DNA from: Microbacterium sp. SSM24
GTDB taxonomy: Bacteria > Actinomycetota > Actinomycetes > Actinomycetales > Microbacteriaceae
Reading direction: 5' to 3'
Assembly (NCBI RefSeq): GCF_025989145.1
Contig: NZ_JAPDNQ010000002.1
Span: 1 to 64,000, forward strand
DNA length: 64,000 nucleotides
Both the position numbers and the translations under genes were made by a program. Each line of letters starts with the position of its first letter. Position 1 is the first letter of the stretch. The notes under the pieces were generated by a model, which saw only the letters and a program-made list of their open reading frames with translations, searched no databases and was not told the DNA's origin. Positions 50,023 to 58,086 of the stretch are shown here, piece by piece.

Positions 50023-51402
50023 TCAGCCGACGGTTGCGGGCTTCTCGACCAGACGCGCGATCGCCCGCAGCGGGATGGTGACCCACGTCGGGCGGTTGCG
50101 GGCCTCGTAGATCGCCTCGTACACGGCCTTGTCGAGTTCCAGAGCGGCCAGGACCGCCCCGTCGGCATCGAGATCCGCGCCGGAGGCCATGGCGTAGCCG
50201 TCGAGGAAGGCCGCGCGGGCCGCGCGCGCCCAATCCCGAACGGCTTCGGGGGATCGGTCGGGGTCGTCGAGACGGATCGAGCCGGCGACGTAGTCGAAGG
50301 AACGCAGCATGCCCGCGACGTCGCGCAGGGCCAGGTCTGCCTGCGTCCGCTCGACCATGGGTCTCAGCGGTTCCCCCTCGAAGTCCAGCAGCACCCAGCC
50401 GCGACCGGGGACGTGCATCACCTGGCCGAGGTGATAGTCGCCGTGAATGCGCTGCTGATCCGGCCACGGCGCCGCCGCGGCGCGCTCGTAGACGCTCTCG
50501 ATGGCGTCTCGGCGTTCGGCGATCTCGGGAACCTCAGCGATCGCGATGGTCAGGCGGCGGCGCCAGGAGGCGACGGTGGCGGCGCGGTCGTCCGCCGAGG
50601 TCTCGCGAGTGGGGAACAGGTCGGCGAGTGAGACGTGGACCTCGGCGGTCGCCGCGCCGAGCGCGCGGGCGGAGGAGCGGAAGTCGTCGCCGCGGGCCGC
50701 GGCTCGCAGCGCCACGCGCCAGGCGTCCTCCACCTCGGGCAGGAACTCCTGCGCGGACGCGAGCGAGCCGGTCACGGTGCCCCGGGCGGTCGCGAGATCC
50801 GGCCAGGTCCCCTCGACCCATCCGATCGCGCGCGGAACGTGCACCGATCCCGATGCGGCCAGAGCGGTGGGGAGTTCGATATCGGGATTGAGTCCGGCAT
50901 GCAGCTGGCGGTAGACCTTGCAGATCACGGGCATACCGCTGGAGCGGTAGATGAGCGAGGTGTTGGACTGCTCGCCGCTCATGACGGTGGCGCTCGGGGC
51001 GTCCGGAGTGCGCACACGAGGTCCGGGGTGCCCCGTCGCGACCGTCTGCGGTCCCACGCCGCGACCACCGCTCGTCACCAGGTCGAACAGCGCCCGCGTG
51101 TACGCCGGGTCGTGAGGGCCGTCGATGAAGGTCGTGCCCGGCTCTGGACTGCCGATGATGTGATCGGGCGAGGCATCCACGTCCTCCGTCGCGCGGGACA
51201 CCACGGGAAGCTGGTAGAGCACGGCGGGGAGGGCACCTTCGTCGGCGACGAGGTAGGTGCGGATGCGGGCGCCGGCGTCCGCCTCGGTGGCCGGGGGCAG
51301 ATCCCACCAGGAGACCAGTCGCAGGCTCGGTGGTCGCCCCTTCGCGGCGTACCACCGCTGCCGGGGCATCCACGCCGCCAGGCACGCCAGGGTGCTGTCC
51401 AT
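50023..51402 (-). CDS. mak: maltokinase (Pep2/Mak family)
   Basis: 459 aa, protein-kinase-like fold. The N-terminal cap (WMPRQRWYAAKGRPP) is the mark of maltokinases; the catalytic centre is IHGDYHLGQVM and the metal-binding VLLDFEGEPLRP; MSGEQSNTSLIY is the nucleotide-binding region. It makes maltose-1-phosphate from maltose and ATP, the donor for GlgE in alpha-glucan synthesis. treS, glgE and glgB, its usual partners, are not in the window, so it is an orphan here. The ATG follows a -10 by 7 nt. Confidence 0.85.
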   Translation of the reverse strand: MDSTLACLAAWMPRQRWYAAKGRPPSLRLVSWWDLPPATEADAGARIRTYLVADEGALPAVLYQLPVVSRATEDVDASPDHIIGSPEPGTTFIDGPHDPAYTRALFDLVTSGGRGVGPQTVATGHPGPRVRTPDAPSATVMSGEQSNTSLIYRSSGMPVICKVYRQLHAGLNPDIELPTALAASGSVHVPRAIGWVEGTWPDLATARGTVTGSLASAQEFLPEVEDAWRVALRAAARGDDFRSSARALGAATAEVHVSLADLFPTRETSADDRAATVASWRRRLTIAIAEVPEIAERRDAIESVYERAAAAPWPDQQRIHGDYHLGQVMHVPGRGWVLLDFEGEPLRPMVERTQADLALRDVAGMLRSFDYVAGSIRLDDPDRSPEAVRDWARAARAAFLDGYAMASGADLDADGAVLAALELDKAVYEAIYEARNRPTWVTIPLRAIARLVEKPATVG

Positions 51403-51409
51403 GGGACTG

Positions 51410-51415
51410 AGCGTA
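51410..51415 (-). promoter_or_regulatory. -10 element of the maltokinase gene (leaderless type)
   Basis: On the minus strand TACGCT ends 7 nt before the ATG at 51402. Confidence 0.5.
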
Positions 51416-51439
51416 TGCCTGCGCGCGCCGACGTGTCGA

Positions 51440-51667
51440 TCAGGCGTCGTGGTCGGTTTCCGGGTCGGTGGCGGATGACGCGGAGCGCGCCACCTCCACG
51501 ACGGGAGCGATCGGGATCACGATCGACTCGACGGATCCGAGTCCGACGGCATCGACGGCGGCGGCCGCGTCGGCCAGGCGCTCCGCCTCGGAGTCCGGTC
51601 GCGCCGGCTCCGAGGGCAGTCCCGCCCATTCCTCGTTGTGCTCGGGTCGTTGCGTGAACAGTCCCAT
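51440..51667 (-). CDS. small acidic conserved protein, unknown function
   Basis: 75 aa beginning MGLFTQRPEHNEEWAGLPSE, a start that recurs, from memory, in Microbacteriaceae. The rest is Ala/Asp/Glu-rich with no recognisable domain, helix or metal site. The ATG at 51667 is preferred to a frame that continues to 51793 because of that N-terminus. It lies 37 nt before the maltokinase start on the same strand and 29 nt after the stop of the hydrolase gene, so it may share a transcript with either. I cannot assign a role. Confidence 0.55.
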   Translation of the reverse strand: MGLFTQRPEHNEEWAGLPSEPARPDSEAERLADAAAAVDAVGLGSVESIVIPIAPVVEVARSASSATDPETDHDA

Positions 51668-51696
51668 CCGACCATTGTGCCGCCGACGAGAGCAGA

Positions 51697-52965
51697 TCAG
51701 GTGCTCATCACGGCAGAGAGCACGGCGTAGGCGACCTGCTTCCCGGTCACATCGCCGTGGCCGGAGACGAAGGTGTCCGCATTGAGGGACCAAACGTCGT
51801 GGTCGGCGAAGTCGTAGGTGCCCCCGACATCGAGGAGCGTGCCGCTGACGCCGCCCGGGGTCTTGAGCGCACCGTTGCGTCCGATGCCGCCGTAGGGATC
51901 GTTCGCGTCGCCCAGACCGACGCCGATCTGGCGCGCGAGACGCGAGGCGATCGGATAGGCGAGCCCCACCGCCTTGTCGTTGCGGGTGTGGGTGATGATG
52001 ATCGGGCCGCGCACGGTGGCCGGCGCTTTCGCGAACAGGCCGTTCCTGTCCGCGCCGTCCCAGCCCTTCGCCATGCCGAAGTGGCTGTACGCCGCCTGCA
52101 GGAGCGACAGCGACGAGATGGGGGCGGATGTCGCGACCGTGGCCGCCGTCACCGCGCGACCGCCGAACGAGTGCCCGACCAGGTGCAGCCGGGCGTCGGC
52201 GGCTTCGGCGTGGATCCGTTCGAGGAGGTCCGCGATGCCCTTGCGTCCGACCACTCCCGACCGCTCCTTCATCGTGTAGTAGGTCGTGACGTTCACGAGA
52301 TTGCGTGCGGCTCCGACGATGCTGTCGAGGAAGCCAGCGCCGCCGCCGGCGCCGAGCGGCGCGAGCCCTGCCGGATCGATCGAGGCCGCACCGCCGGCGG
52401 CGGCGGGCGCGGCATCCAGCGCTCCTCCGCCGCGTGCGGCATCCAGCACTTCGGCGGCCGGTGCCTCCTTCAGCGCGTCGAATCCCGCGGAATCCTCGCC
52501 CTTCGACGCGGCGGGCAGCGCCTCGCGGAGCACCTCGACGAACTCCTCCTGCGCTGCCGAGGATCCTTCGAGGCGCGGCGCGAGCGCGAGCAGGCGGCTC
52601 CGGATGCCGGGATCCTCGATGCGCAGCGCGATGTCCGCCTCGAGCACCGCGAGATCGTCAGCGACTCCGGCGCCGGCGCCGGAGCTCTCAGCCTCCGCCC
52701 ACTGGATCGAGGGCCAGAGGACTCCGACGACGGCGAATCGGCGATCGCGGGCGCCGTCGACCCGCGGACGCACCGCGACGATCGATTCGGTCAGACGCTC
52801 GTACAGTGCGCGCGCCTGGCCCTCGGTGTTGTTCCAGCCGTGCGTCATGACGATGACGTCGGTGGGCCGCTTGTCGGCGAGCATCTGGTCGAGTTCGCCG
52901 AGCTGCTCGCGCGCCACGTACGCGCCCTTCTCGTCGAATGCCACTTCGGTGTAGGGCAGCTTCAT
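51697..52965 (-). CDS. cytoplasmic alpha/beta hydrolase with long Ala/Gly linker
   Basis: 422 aa. VIVMTHGWNNTEGQARAL is the oxyanion strand, LHLVGHSFGGRAV holds the nucleophile Ser266, ITHTRNDKAVG a candidate Asp330 and SGHGDVTG a candidate His403. Between strand 4 and the nucleophile lies an extra region (about 130-230) with an Ala/Gly-rich linker, unusual in such enzymes. There is no signal peptide. The ATG has AAGGAG 8 nt upstream. It follows the subtilase gene on the same strand by 31 nt, so the two are probably one operon. Substrate unknown. Confidence 0.75.
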   Translation of the reverse strand: MKLPYTEVAFDEKGAYVAREQLGELDQMLADKRPTDVIVMTHGWNNTEGQARALYERLTESIVAVRPRVDGARDRRFAVVGVLWPSIQWAEAESSGAGAGVADDLAVLEADIALRIEDPGIRSRLLALAPRLEGSSAAQEEFVEVLREALPAASKGEDSAGFDALKEAPAAEVLDAARGGGALDAAPAAAGGAASIDPAGLAPLGAGGGAGFLDSIVGAARNLVNVTTYYTMKERSGVVGRKGIADLLERIHAEAADARLHLVGHSFGGRAVTAATVATSAPISSLSLLQAAYSHFGMAKGWDGADRNGLFAKAPATVRGPIIITHTRNDKAVGLAYPIASRLARQIGVGLGDANDPYGGIGRNGALKTPGGVSGTLLDVGGTYDFADHDVWSLNADTFVSGHGDVTGKQVAYAVLSAVMST

Positions 52966-52996
52966 GACCCCGTCTCCTTCCGCCCGCAGGGGGCGC

Positions 52997-54664
52997 TCAC
53001 ACGCTCTGGATGGCCCGCATCGCGTCGACGAGTCCACGGCCCTGGAACGTCGGGTCGCGAGCGAGGTCGCTCGCGGTGTCCATGAGCACGCGCTTGACCT
53101 CGTCGGGTTTGCCGATGAACTCCCGGTGCACCGAGAGGAAGGCCGCCGCGACCCCCGACACGTGCGGTGCCGACATCGACGTGCCCGAGTCCTCGACGTA
53201 GGTGATGTCCGATGCCTTCTCGCCGGCCTTGAGCTGCACGGTGTCACGCGCCTTGGCGAGCAGCTCGCCGGCGCCGGCACTGACCACGCGCTCACCGGGC
53301 GCGACCAGATCGGGCTTGAGTCGTCCGTCGCCGGTCGGCCCCTTCGACGAGAAGTACGACACGCCCGTCGAGTACGGCTTCAGGGACGTCGAACCGACGG
53401 TGATCGCGCGTGCGGCGTTGCCCGGGTCGTTGATGGTCATCCCGAAGCCCAGGCGCATCTCGCGCCCGACGGTGTCCAGCGCGGCGCCGTAGCCGGTGTT
53501 TCCCGCCGACACGACGACGCACACGCCGTTCGCGACGAGCCGGTCGACCTCGCGGCAGACGGGGGACAGGCCCGTGGCGAACCACGACGGGTCGAACGCG
53601 TACCCGAGCGAGAGGTTCACGCCGTGCACGTTGAGCTCGCGTCCCCAGCGGTTGAGCTCCTGGATGTGCTCCAGCGCGGCCAGCAGCGTCTCGAGGTCTC
53701 CGGTGCGGTCATCGGCCAGGACCTTGATCGGAAGAATCTTCGTCTCGGGCGCCATGCCGCTGATGCGGTCCAGCTGGACCCGCTCGACGCCGGTCGCGCC
53801 CTCCGCCGTGCGGTACCACGTCGCTGCGGAGATGCGTTTCCGCGGCGTCGCCGTCTGACCGCCGGCGATGATTCCCGCCACGTGCGTGCCGTGGCCGTTG
53901 GGATCGCGCAGGGCGTCGGCGTCTTCGGTGCCGCGGACGAACGACTTCGGCATCAGATTGCTCGGCAGCGCGAGGGTGCCGTAGGTCGCGAAGTGCTTGT
54001 GCTCGGCGTCGATGCCGGTGTCGAGCACGGCCCACACGATCCCCTCGCCGGTGGCATCGAACGCCCGTACGGCGGCGTCGGCCTTCGTCGTGATGACGGA
54101 GCGATGGATCGTCGCGGTGACCTCGAAGTTCGGCCACACGCGGTTGATGAGGCTGCGGGGGGCGGACTTGGCCTCCTGGCGCCCGCCGGTGGGGCGTGCG
54201 CCCTTGTCGCTGTCCCAGCTCACGAGGCGGAGGATCTCGGCGGCCGTGAGCGACGCGAAGACGTAGCTGCCCGTGCTGCGGACCAGCTGGGGATCTTCAG
54301 CTCGGGATGCCCCGTCCTCGGAGTCCGACACGGCGAAGATCACACCCAGCGTGAGCTCCGCCACAGCGGTCGACAGCGGTACGCCGCTGTCGGTGCGCAG
54401 TTCGATCACGATCCCGATGAGCGTGTCCGGCTCTGCCGAGGCCATGCGCTCGGCGAGGGGGCGCGTGATCACCGAATCGGTGACCAGTGAGACGGTCCGG
54501 GGCATGCCCGGGAGGGAGAAGGCGGGAGAGCCGCCGTAGCCCCCCGGCGCAGGCTTCTCGCCCTGCGGCATGGGCTTCGGTGCGTCGGGGTCCAGTGCGG
54601 CCTCGGGCTCGACGGCGGGGAACTCCCGCGGAACCTTGTCGTCACGCTCGTCGTCGGACGCCAT
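52997..54664 (-). CDS. cytoplasmic subtilisin-like serine protease (S8)
   Basis: 555 aa with no signal peptide or membrane helix. The triad is complete: Asp215 (AVLDTGIDAEH), His258 (NGHGTHVAGI) and Ser496 (GTSMSAPHVSG), with Asn389 (VVVSAGNTG) in the oxyanion hole. The first 195 residues contain a possible prodomain (LIGIVIELRTDSG, then GSYVFASLTAAEILRL). An insert at about 270-345 is unusual for short subtilases. Export by Tat or another route is not evident. Its downstream partner is the alpha/beta hydrolase; the function of the pair is unknown. Confidence 0.78.
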   Translation of the reverse strand: MASDDERDDKVPREFPAVEPEAALDPDAPKPMPQGEKPAPGGYGGSPAFSLPGMPRTVSLVTDSVITRPLAERMASAEPDTLIGIVIELRTDSGVPLSTAVAELTLGVIFAVSDSEDGASRAEDPQLVRSTGSYVFASLTAAEILRLVSWDSDKGARPTGGRQEAKSAPRSLINRVWPNFEVTATIHRSVITTKADAAVRAFDATGEGIVWAVLDTGIDAEHKHFATYGTLALPSNLMPKSFVRGTEDADALRDPNGHGTHVAGIIAGGQTATPRKRISAATWYRTAEGATGVERVQLDRISGMAPETKILPIKVLADDRTGDLETLLAALEHIQELNRWGRELNVHGVNLSLGYAFDPSWFATGLSPVCREVDRLVANGVCVVVSAGNTGYGAALDTVGREMRLGFGMTINDPGNAARAITVGSTSLKPYSTGVSYFSSKGPTGDGRLKPDLVAPGERVVSAGAGELLAKARDTVQLKAGEKASDITYVEDSGTSMSAPHVSGVAAAFLSVHREFIGKPDEVKRVLMDTASDLARDPTFQGRGLVDAMRAIQSV

Positions 54665-54774
54665 GACACCCTCGACTCTCTCCTGGCCGCGAGGGTACTC
54701 CCGTGCCTCGTCGGTGCACTAGAGAGAGCGATGACGGCGGTGCGCTGATACGCGCCGAGGGATGACGCCGGCGT

Positions 54775-55716
54775 TCAGTCGTCGCCGAGGTCGTCCGGAT
54801 CGCTGGGCGGCGCGGGGTCGAGGGCCTTTCGCCGACCGCCGACGCGGCGGGCGGCGCCGCCGACGGCGGAGGACCCGCGTGCGACGCCGCCGGCGATGGC
54901 GTTGCCGGCGCGTCGGATGGTGCGGGTCGCGGCCCGCTCGAGCGGGGTGGCGCCCGGTCGGGGCTCGAGTTCGGGGGGAAGTGCGGTCGGCGGGGGACCG
55001 AACGCACGACGGGAGTTCACGAGCACGCGGCGTCCGAGGATGTTGTTGCCGGCGCCGCCGATGGCCGCTCCGATGCCGAAGGGGAGGGCTTTGCCGATCC
55101 ACGATGCGCCGCCGCGCGCCGCGAACTGGTGGATGAACGTCGTCTTGAGCCGGTCGACGATCGGCCCCATCGCGGCGCGGGGGATCGTCTTGGTCACGAG
55201 CTCGCCCCAGTAGCGGTCCCGGGTCGGCCCGCGCCCCACCGCCTGCCCCGCGAGCTGCGAGACCAGGTCGACGCCCTCCTTGCCGAGCATGAGCGTGAGC
55301 ACGAGTGCGCGGGCGCGGTCGGGGTCGGCCACCGGGATGCCGTGGACCTCGGTCACGGACTGGGCGAAGAGCGTGGTCGCCTCGAGGAATGCCACGGTCT
55401 CGACTCCGCTGAGCGCGAGGGTGATGCCGGTGCCGATTCCCGGCACGACGGCCGTCGCGCCGACCGCGGCGCCGCCCGTGGTGACCGCGGCGAGGTAGCG
55501 GCGCTCGAGGATCCGCACGATGTCGGCGGACGAGGCATCCGGGTGCCGTAGGCGGATGCTGCGCAGATGCGCGAGCACGACAGGACGCTGGATCGCGAGG
55601 ACGCGGTCGAGCGTCCGGACGGAACGGGGGTGCTCGTCGGAGCCTGCGGGCGGCAGGCCGCCCTGCCACGGGGAGTCCCCGGGCAGCGAGTGGATGCGGT
55701 GAACCTTCTCGACCAT
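54775..55716 (-). CDS. unrecognised glycine-rich membrane-associated protein (weak EcsC-like look)
   Basis: 313 aa. I do not recognise the family with confidence. The segment AAVGATAVVPGIGTGITLAL (about residues 82-101) is hydrophobic and glycine-rich, and a second such stretch lies at about 200-215 (LPFGIGAAIGGAGNNILGRR), which gives it a faint likeness to EcsC-type proteins. The N-terminal HPRSVRTLDRVLAIQRPVVL and the C-terminal Ala/Gly/Arg tail are low in complexity. A leaderless-type -10 precedes the ATG by 7 nt. It stands alone upstream of the subtilase pair. Confidence 0.6.
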   Translation of the reverse strand: MVEKVHRIHSLPGDSPWQGGLPPAGSDEHPRSVRTLDRVLAIQRPVVLAHLRSIRLRHPDASSADIVRILERRYLAAVTTGGAAVGATAVVPGIGTGITLALSGVETVAFLEATTLFAQSVTEVHGIPVADPDRARALVLTLMLGKEGVDLVSQLAGQAVGRGPTRDRYWGELVTKTIPRAAMGPIVDRLKTTFIHQFAARGGASWIGKALPFGIGAAIGGAGNNILGRRVLVNSRRAFGPPPTALPPELEPRPGATPLERAATRTIRRAGNAIAGGVARGSSAVGGAARRVGGRRKALDPAPPSDPDDLGDD

Positions 55717-55723
55717 CGGGCCG

Positions 55724-55729
55724 ATCCTA
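55724..55729 (-). promoter_or_regulatory. -10 element of the glycine-rich protein gene (leaderless type)
   Basis: On the minus strand TAGGAT ends 7 nt before the ATG at 55716. Confidence 0.55.
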
Positions 55730-55780
55730 TTCGGGTGACCCTGAACGAGCGCTCCGGGTTGACAGAGCGCTCGGCGAGAG

Positions 55781-56473
55781 TCAGACGAAGAGGTTGGCCC
55801 GCTCGAGGTCTTCGGCGAAGTCGACCTCGACCGCGTACAGGTCGGAGATGTCGAGCGGCTCGATCAGCACGCCGTCTTCGGCGATCGCGAGTTCGAGACC
55901 TCGCTCGAAGTAGTCCTGGTCGTCCACGCGCGTGAGGTGGCGCATGAACGCCTTCTTGTCGCGGCTCGAGATGTAGTTGATGCCGACGGCTTCGCCGATG
56001 CCGCGCTTGACCGTCTTGGAGAGTTCCTTGATGAAGCCCTCAGCGGTGACGGTGTACTTGACCTCTTCGTCACTCACCTTCGACGTATTGACGGCCACGA
56101 ACGACTGATCGCGCTCGATGGCCTCGATCGCACGGCCGAGCACCCGCGGGTCGAAGACGACGTCGCCGTTCATCCAGAGGACACCGGCCTTGCCGGTCTT
56201 GGCCAGAGCGCGCAGCAGGCTCTTGGACGTGTTCGTCTGGTCGTACCGGTCGTTGTAGACGTAGTCGACAGCGGGGAAGGCCTCGACGATCGTCTCGGCG
56301 CGGTAGCCGACGACCGTCGTGATCTTCGCCTCGGCGCCGAAGGCCGCGCGAATGTTGTCGTGCTGCTGCTGCATGATGCTGCGGCCGTCGCTGAGTTCAG
56401 TCAACGGCTTGGGAAGGCTGCGGCCGAGCCGCGAGCCCATTCCTGCTGCGAGAATGACGGTTTGAAGGGTCAA
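55781..56473 (-). CDS. LicC-like nucleotidyltransferase (choline-P or sugar-P cytidylyltransferase type)
   Basis: 230 aa, Rossmann-like NTP transferase. VILAAGMGSRLGRSLPKPL is the nucleotide-binding loop and VLWMNGDVVFDP the metal-binding Asp; KRGIGEAVGINYIS and the C-terminal half match phosphocholine cytidylyltransferases (LicC) and related sugar-phosphate enzymes. The substrate cannot be fixed. The start is TTG at 56473, with AGGAG 7 nt upstream. With teichoic-acid-like genes 6-11 kb away it may supply an activated alcohol or sugar for a surface polymer. Confidence 0.75.
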   Translation of the reverse strand: MTLQTVILAAGMGSRLGRSLPKPLTELSDGRSIMQQQHDNIRAAFGAEAKITTVVGYRAETIVEAFPAVDYVYNDRYDQTNTSKSLLRALAKTGKAGVLWMNGDVVFDPRVLGRAIEAIERDQSFVAVNTSKVSDEEVKYTVTAEGFIKELSKTVKRGIGEAVGINYISSRDKKAFMRHLTRVDDQDYFERGLELAIAEDGVLIEPLDISDLYAVEVDFAEDLERANLFV

Positions 56474-56700
56474 AGGTCTGCTCCTGAAGTGCGTGATTCA
56501 CTGTCGGTTCACCGACTCGACACCCCTTCGTGCCGGGACCATGGTAGCGATGGCACCTGGGAACGTGCCTGGGGCGGCGCCGACGTTGTCGATTCGTGAC
56601 AAACCGCTCGCATCGTCGCTCCGCAGAGGAGGGTGCGGAATCGGCGCCCGGATGTCGAGACTCGGCGTCTCCTGAGTGCCACGCTTCGGCGGGCGCTTGA

Positions 56701-56706
56701 TACCTT
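56701..56706 (+). promoter_or_regulatory. -10 element of the ABC ATPase gene (leaderless type)
   Basis: TACCTT ends 6 nt before the GTG at 56713. The 239-bp gap between the nucleotidyltransferase and this gene shows nothing else identifiable. Confidence 0.45.
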
Positions 56707-56712
56707 GGATCA

Positions 56713-58086
56713 GTGACAGCCTCCCTCCCGGTGCCGAACGACATCGATCCGGAAGAGCCGGACCGTCACGAGGGTGCGTCCGTCGTGGCGTTGCCGTCGA
56801 GCCCTGATGCCCCGGTTGCCGCCAAGACTCCCGCGCGCAAGCCCGCCGCCCGCAAGCCCCCGGCCCGCAAGGCGCCGGCGCGCAAGAAGCCGGAGCCGAA
56901 AACCGCGCCCACGGCCGCGACGGCACCCGAGAAGACGGCCGATCCGGAGCCCCCCGCACCGGAGTCCGGCGACCCGACGGAGGCCGAGACCGCAGCGCGG
57001 TCCGATCTCGAGACCGCGGAGCGCGCCGCCGCCGACCTGGTCATCCCGCCGAAGCCTCCGCTTCCCGACGACGCCCTGCCGGCGCTTCCCGAGGAGGCTC
57101 CGCCCGCGCCCCCGCTTCCCGACGGGGTCGCTCCCACCCCGCCAGTCGAGGACGCGCCCGCGCCGGCCGAGGAGTCCGCGCCCGAGGACACCGCGGACGC
57201 TCAGACCGCGCCCGCGAGCCCCGACATCGACACCGCCGTCGCCGTCGCAGAGACGGAGGCCGCCCTCGAGCCCGAACAGGAGCACCCGATCGAGGTGCCC
57301 GCGGTCCTGGCCGCGCCGGCCGGCTCGGGCAACGTGCTCGTGCTTCGCGGGGTGTCCAAGCGCTTCGGTGACACCCATGCCGTGGACGGCATCGACCTCA
57401 CCGTCCCCGCAGGCACCTTCTACGGCCTGGTCGGACCCAATGGCGCCGGCAAGACGACGACGCTCTCGATGATCGCGGGTCTCCTCGAGCCCGACCGCGG
57501 GTCGATCAGCGTGGGCGGGGTGGATGCGGCATCCGATCCCGTCGGCGCGAAGCGCCTCATGGGAGTGCTGCCGGATCGGCTCCGCACGTTCGATCGACTG
57601 ACCGGCCGCCAGCTGCTCTACTACTACGGCGTGCTGCGCGGCCTCGCGCCCGCCGTCGTCGAGAGCCGCACGGCCGACCTCGCGCGGGCGTTCGACCTCA
57701 CGGACGCCCTCGGGCGCGTCGTCTCCGACTACTCCGCCGGCATGGCCAAGAAGGTCATGCTCGCCGGTGCGCTCATCCACTCTCCGCGCGTGCTGGTGCT
57801 CGACGAGCCCTTCGAGGCGGTCGATCCAGTCTCGAGCGCGATCATCCTCGACATCCTCTCCACCTATGTCGCCCACGGCGGCACGGTGATCCTGTCCAGC
57901 CACGGCATGGAGCTGGTCGAGCGCGTGTGCACGCGGGTCGCGGTCATCGTCGCGGGCCAGGTGCTCGCCGAGGGGACCGTCGATGAGGTGCGCGGCGAGC
58001 TGAGCCTCGAGCAGCGGTTCATCGAGCTGGCGGGCGGACTCAGCGACGTGGAGGGTCTCGAGTGGCTGCACACGTTCTCCGACTGA
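56713..58086 (+). CDS. ABC transporter ATP-binding protein with long disordered N-terminus
   Basis: 457 aa. Residues 1-205 are Ala/Pro/Lys/Glu-rich without predicted structure, including several PARK-type repeats (39-60), far longer than usual for such subunits. The ATPase domain has Walker A GPNGAGKTT (241-249), the signature YSAGMAKK (340-347) in place of LSGGQ, Walker B VLVLDEP (360-366) and the switch His397. It should power the membrane protein encoded just downstream, whose GTG overlaps its 3' end by 25 nt. A noncanonical signature is common in this ABC-2 branch. Confidence 0.87.
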   Translation: MTASLPVPNDIDPEEPDRHEGASVVALPSSPDAPVAAKTPARKPAARKPPARKAPARKKPEPKTAPTAATAPEKTADPEPPAPESGDPTEAETAARSDLETAERAAADLVIPPKPPLPDDALPALPEEAPPAPPLPDGVAPTPPVEDAPAPAEESAPEDTADAQTAPASPDIDTAVAVAETEAALEPEQEHPIEVPAVLAAPAGSGNVLVLRGVSKRFGDTHAVDGIDLTVPAGTFYGLVGPNGAGKTTTLSMIAGLLEPDRGSISVGGVDAASDPVGAKRLMGVLPDRLRTFDRLTGRQLLYYYGVLRGLAPAVVESRTADLARAFDLTDALGRVVSDYSAGMAKKVMLAGALIHSPRVLVLDEPFEAVDPVSSAIILDILSTYVAHGGTVILSSHGMELVERVCTRVAVIVAGQVLAEGTVDEVRGELSLEQRFIELAGGLSDVEGLEWLHTFSD

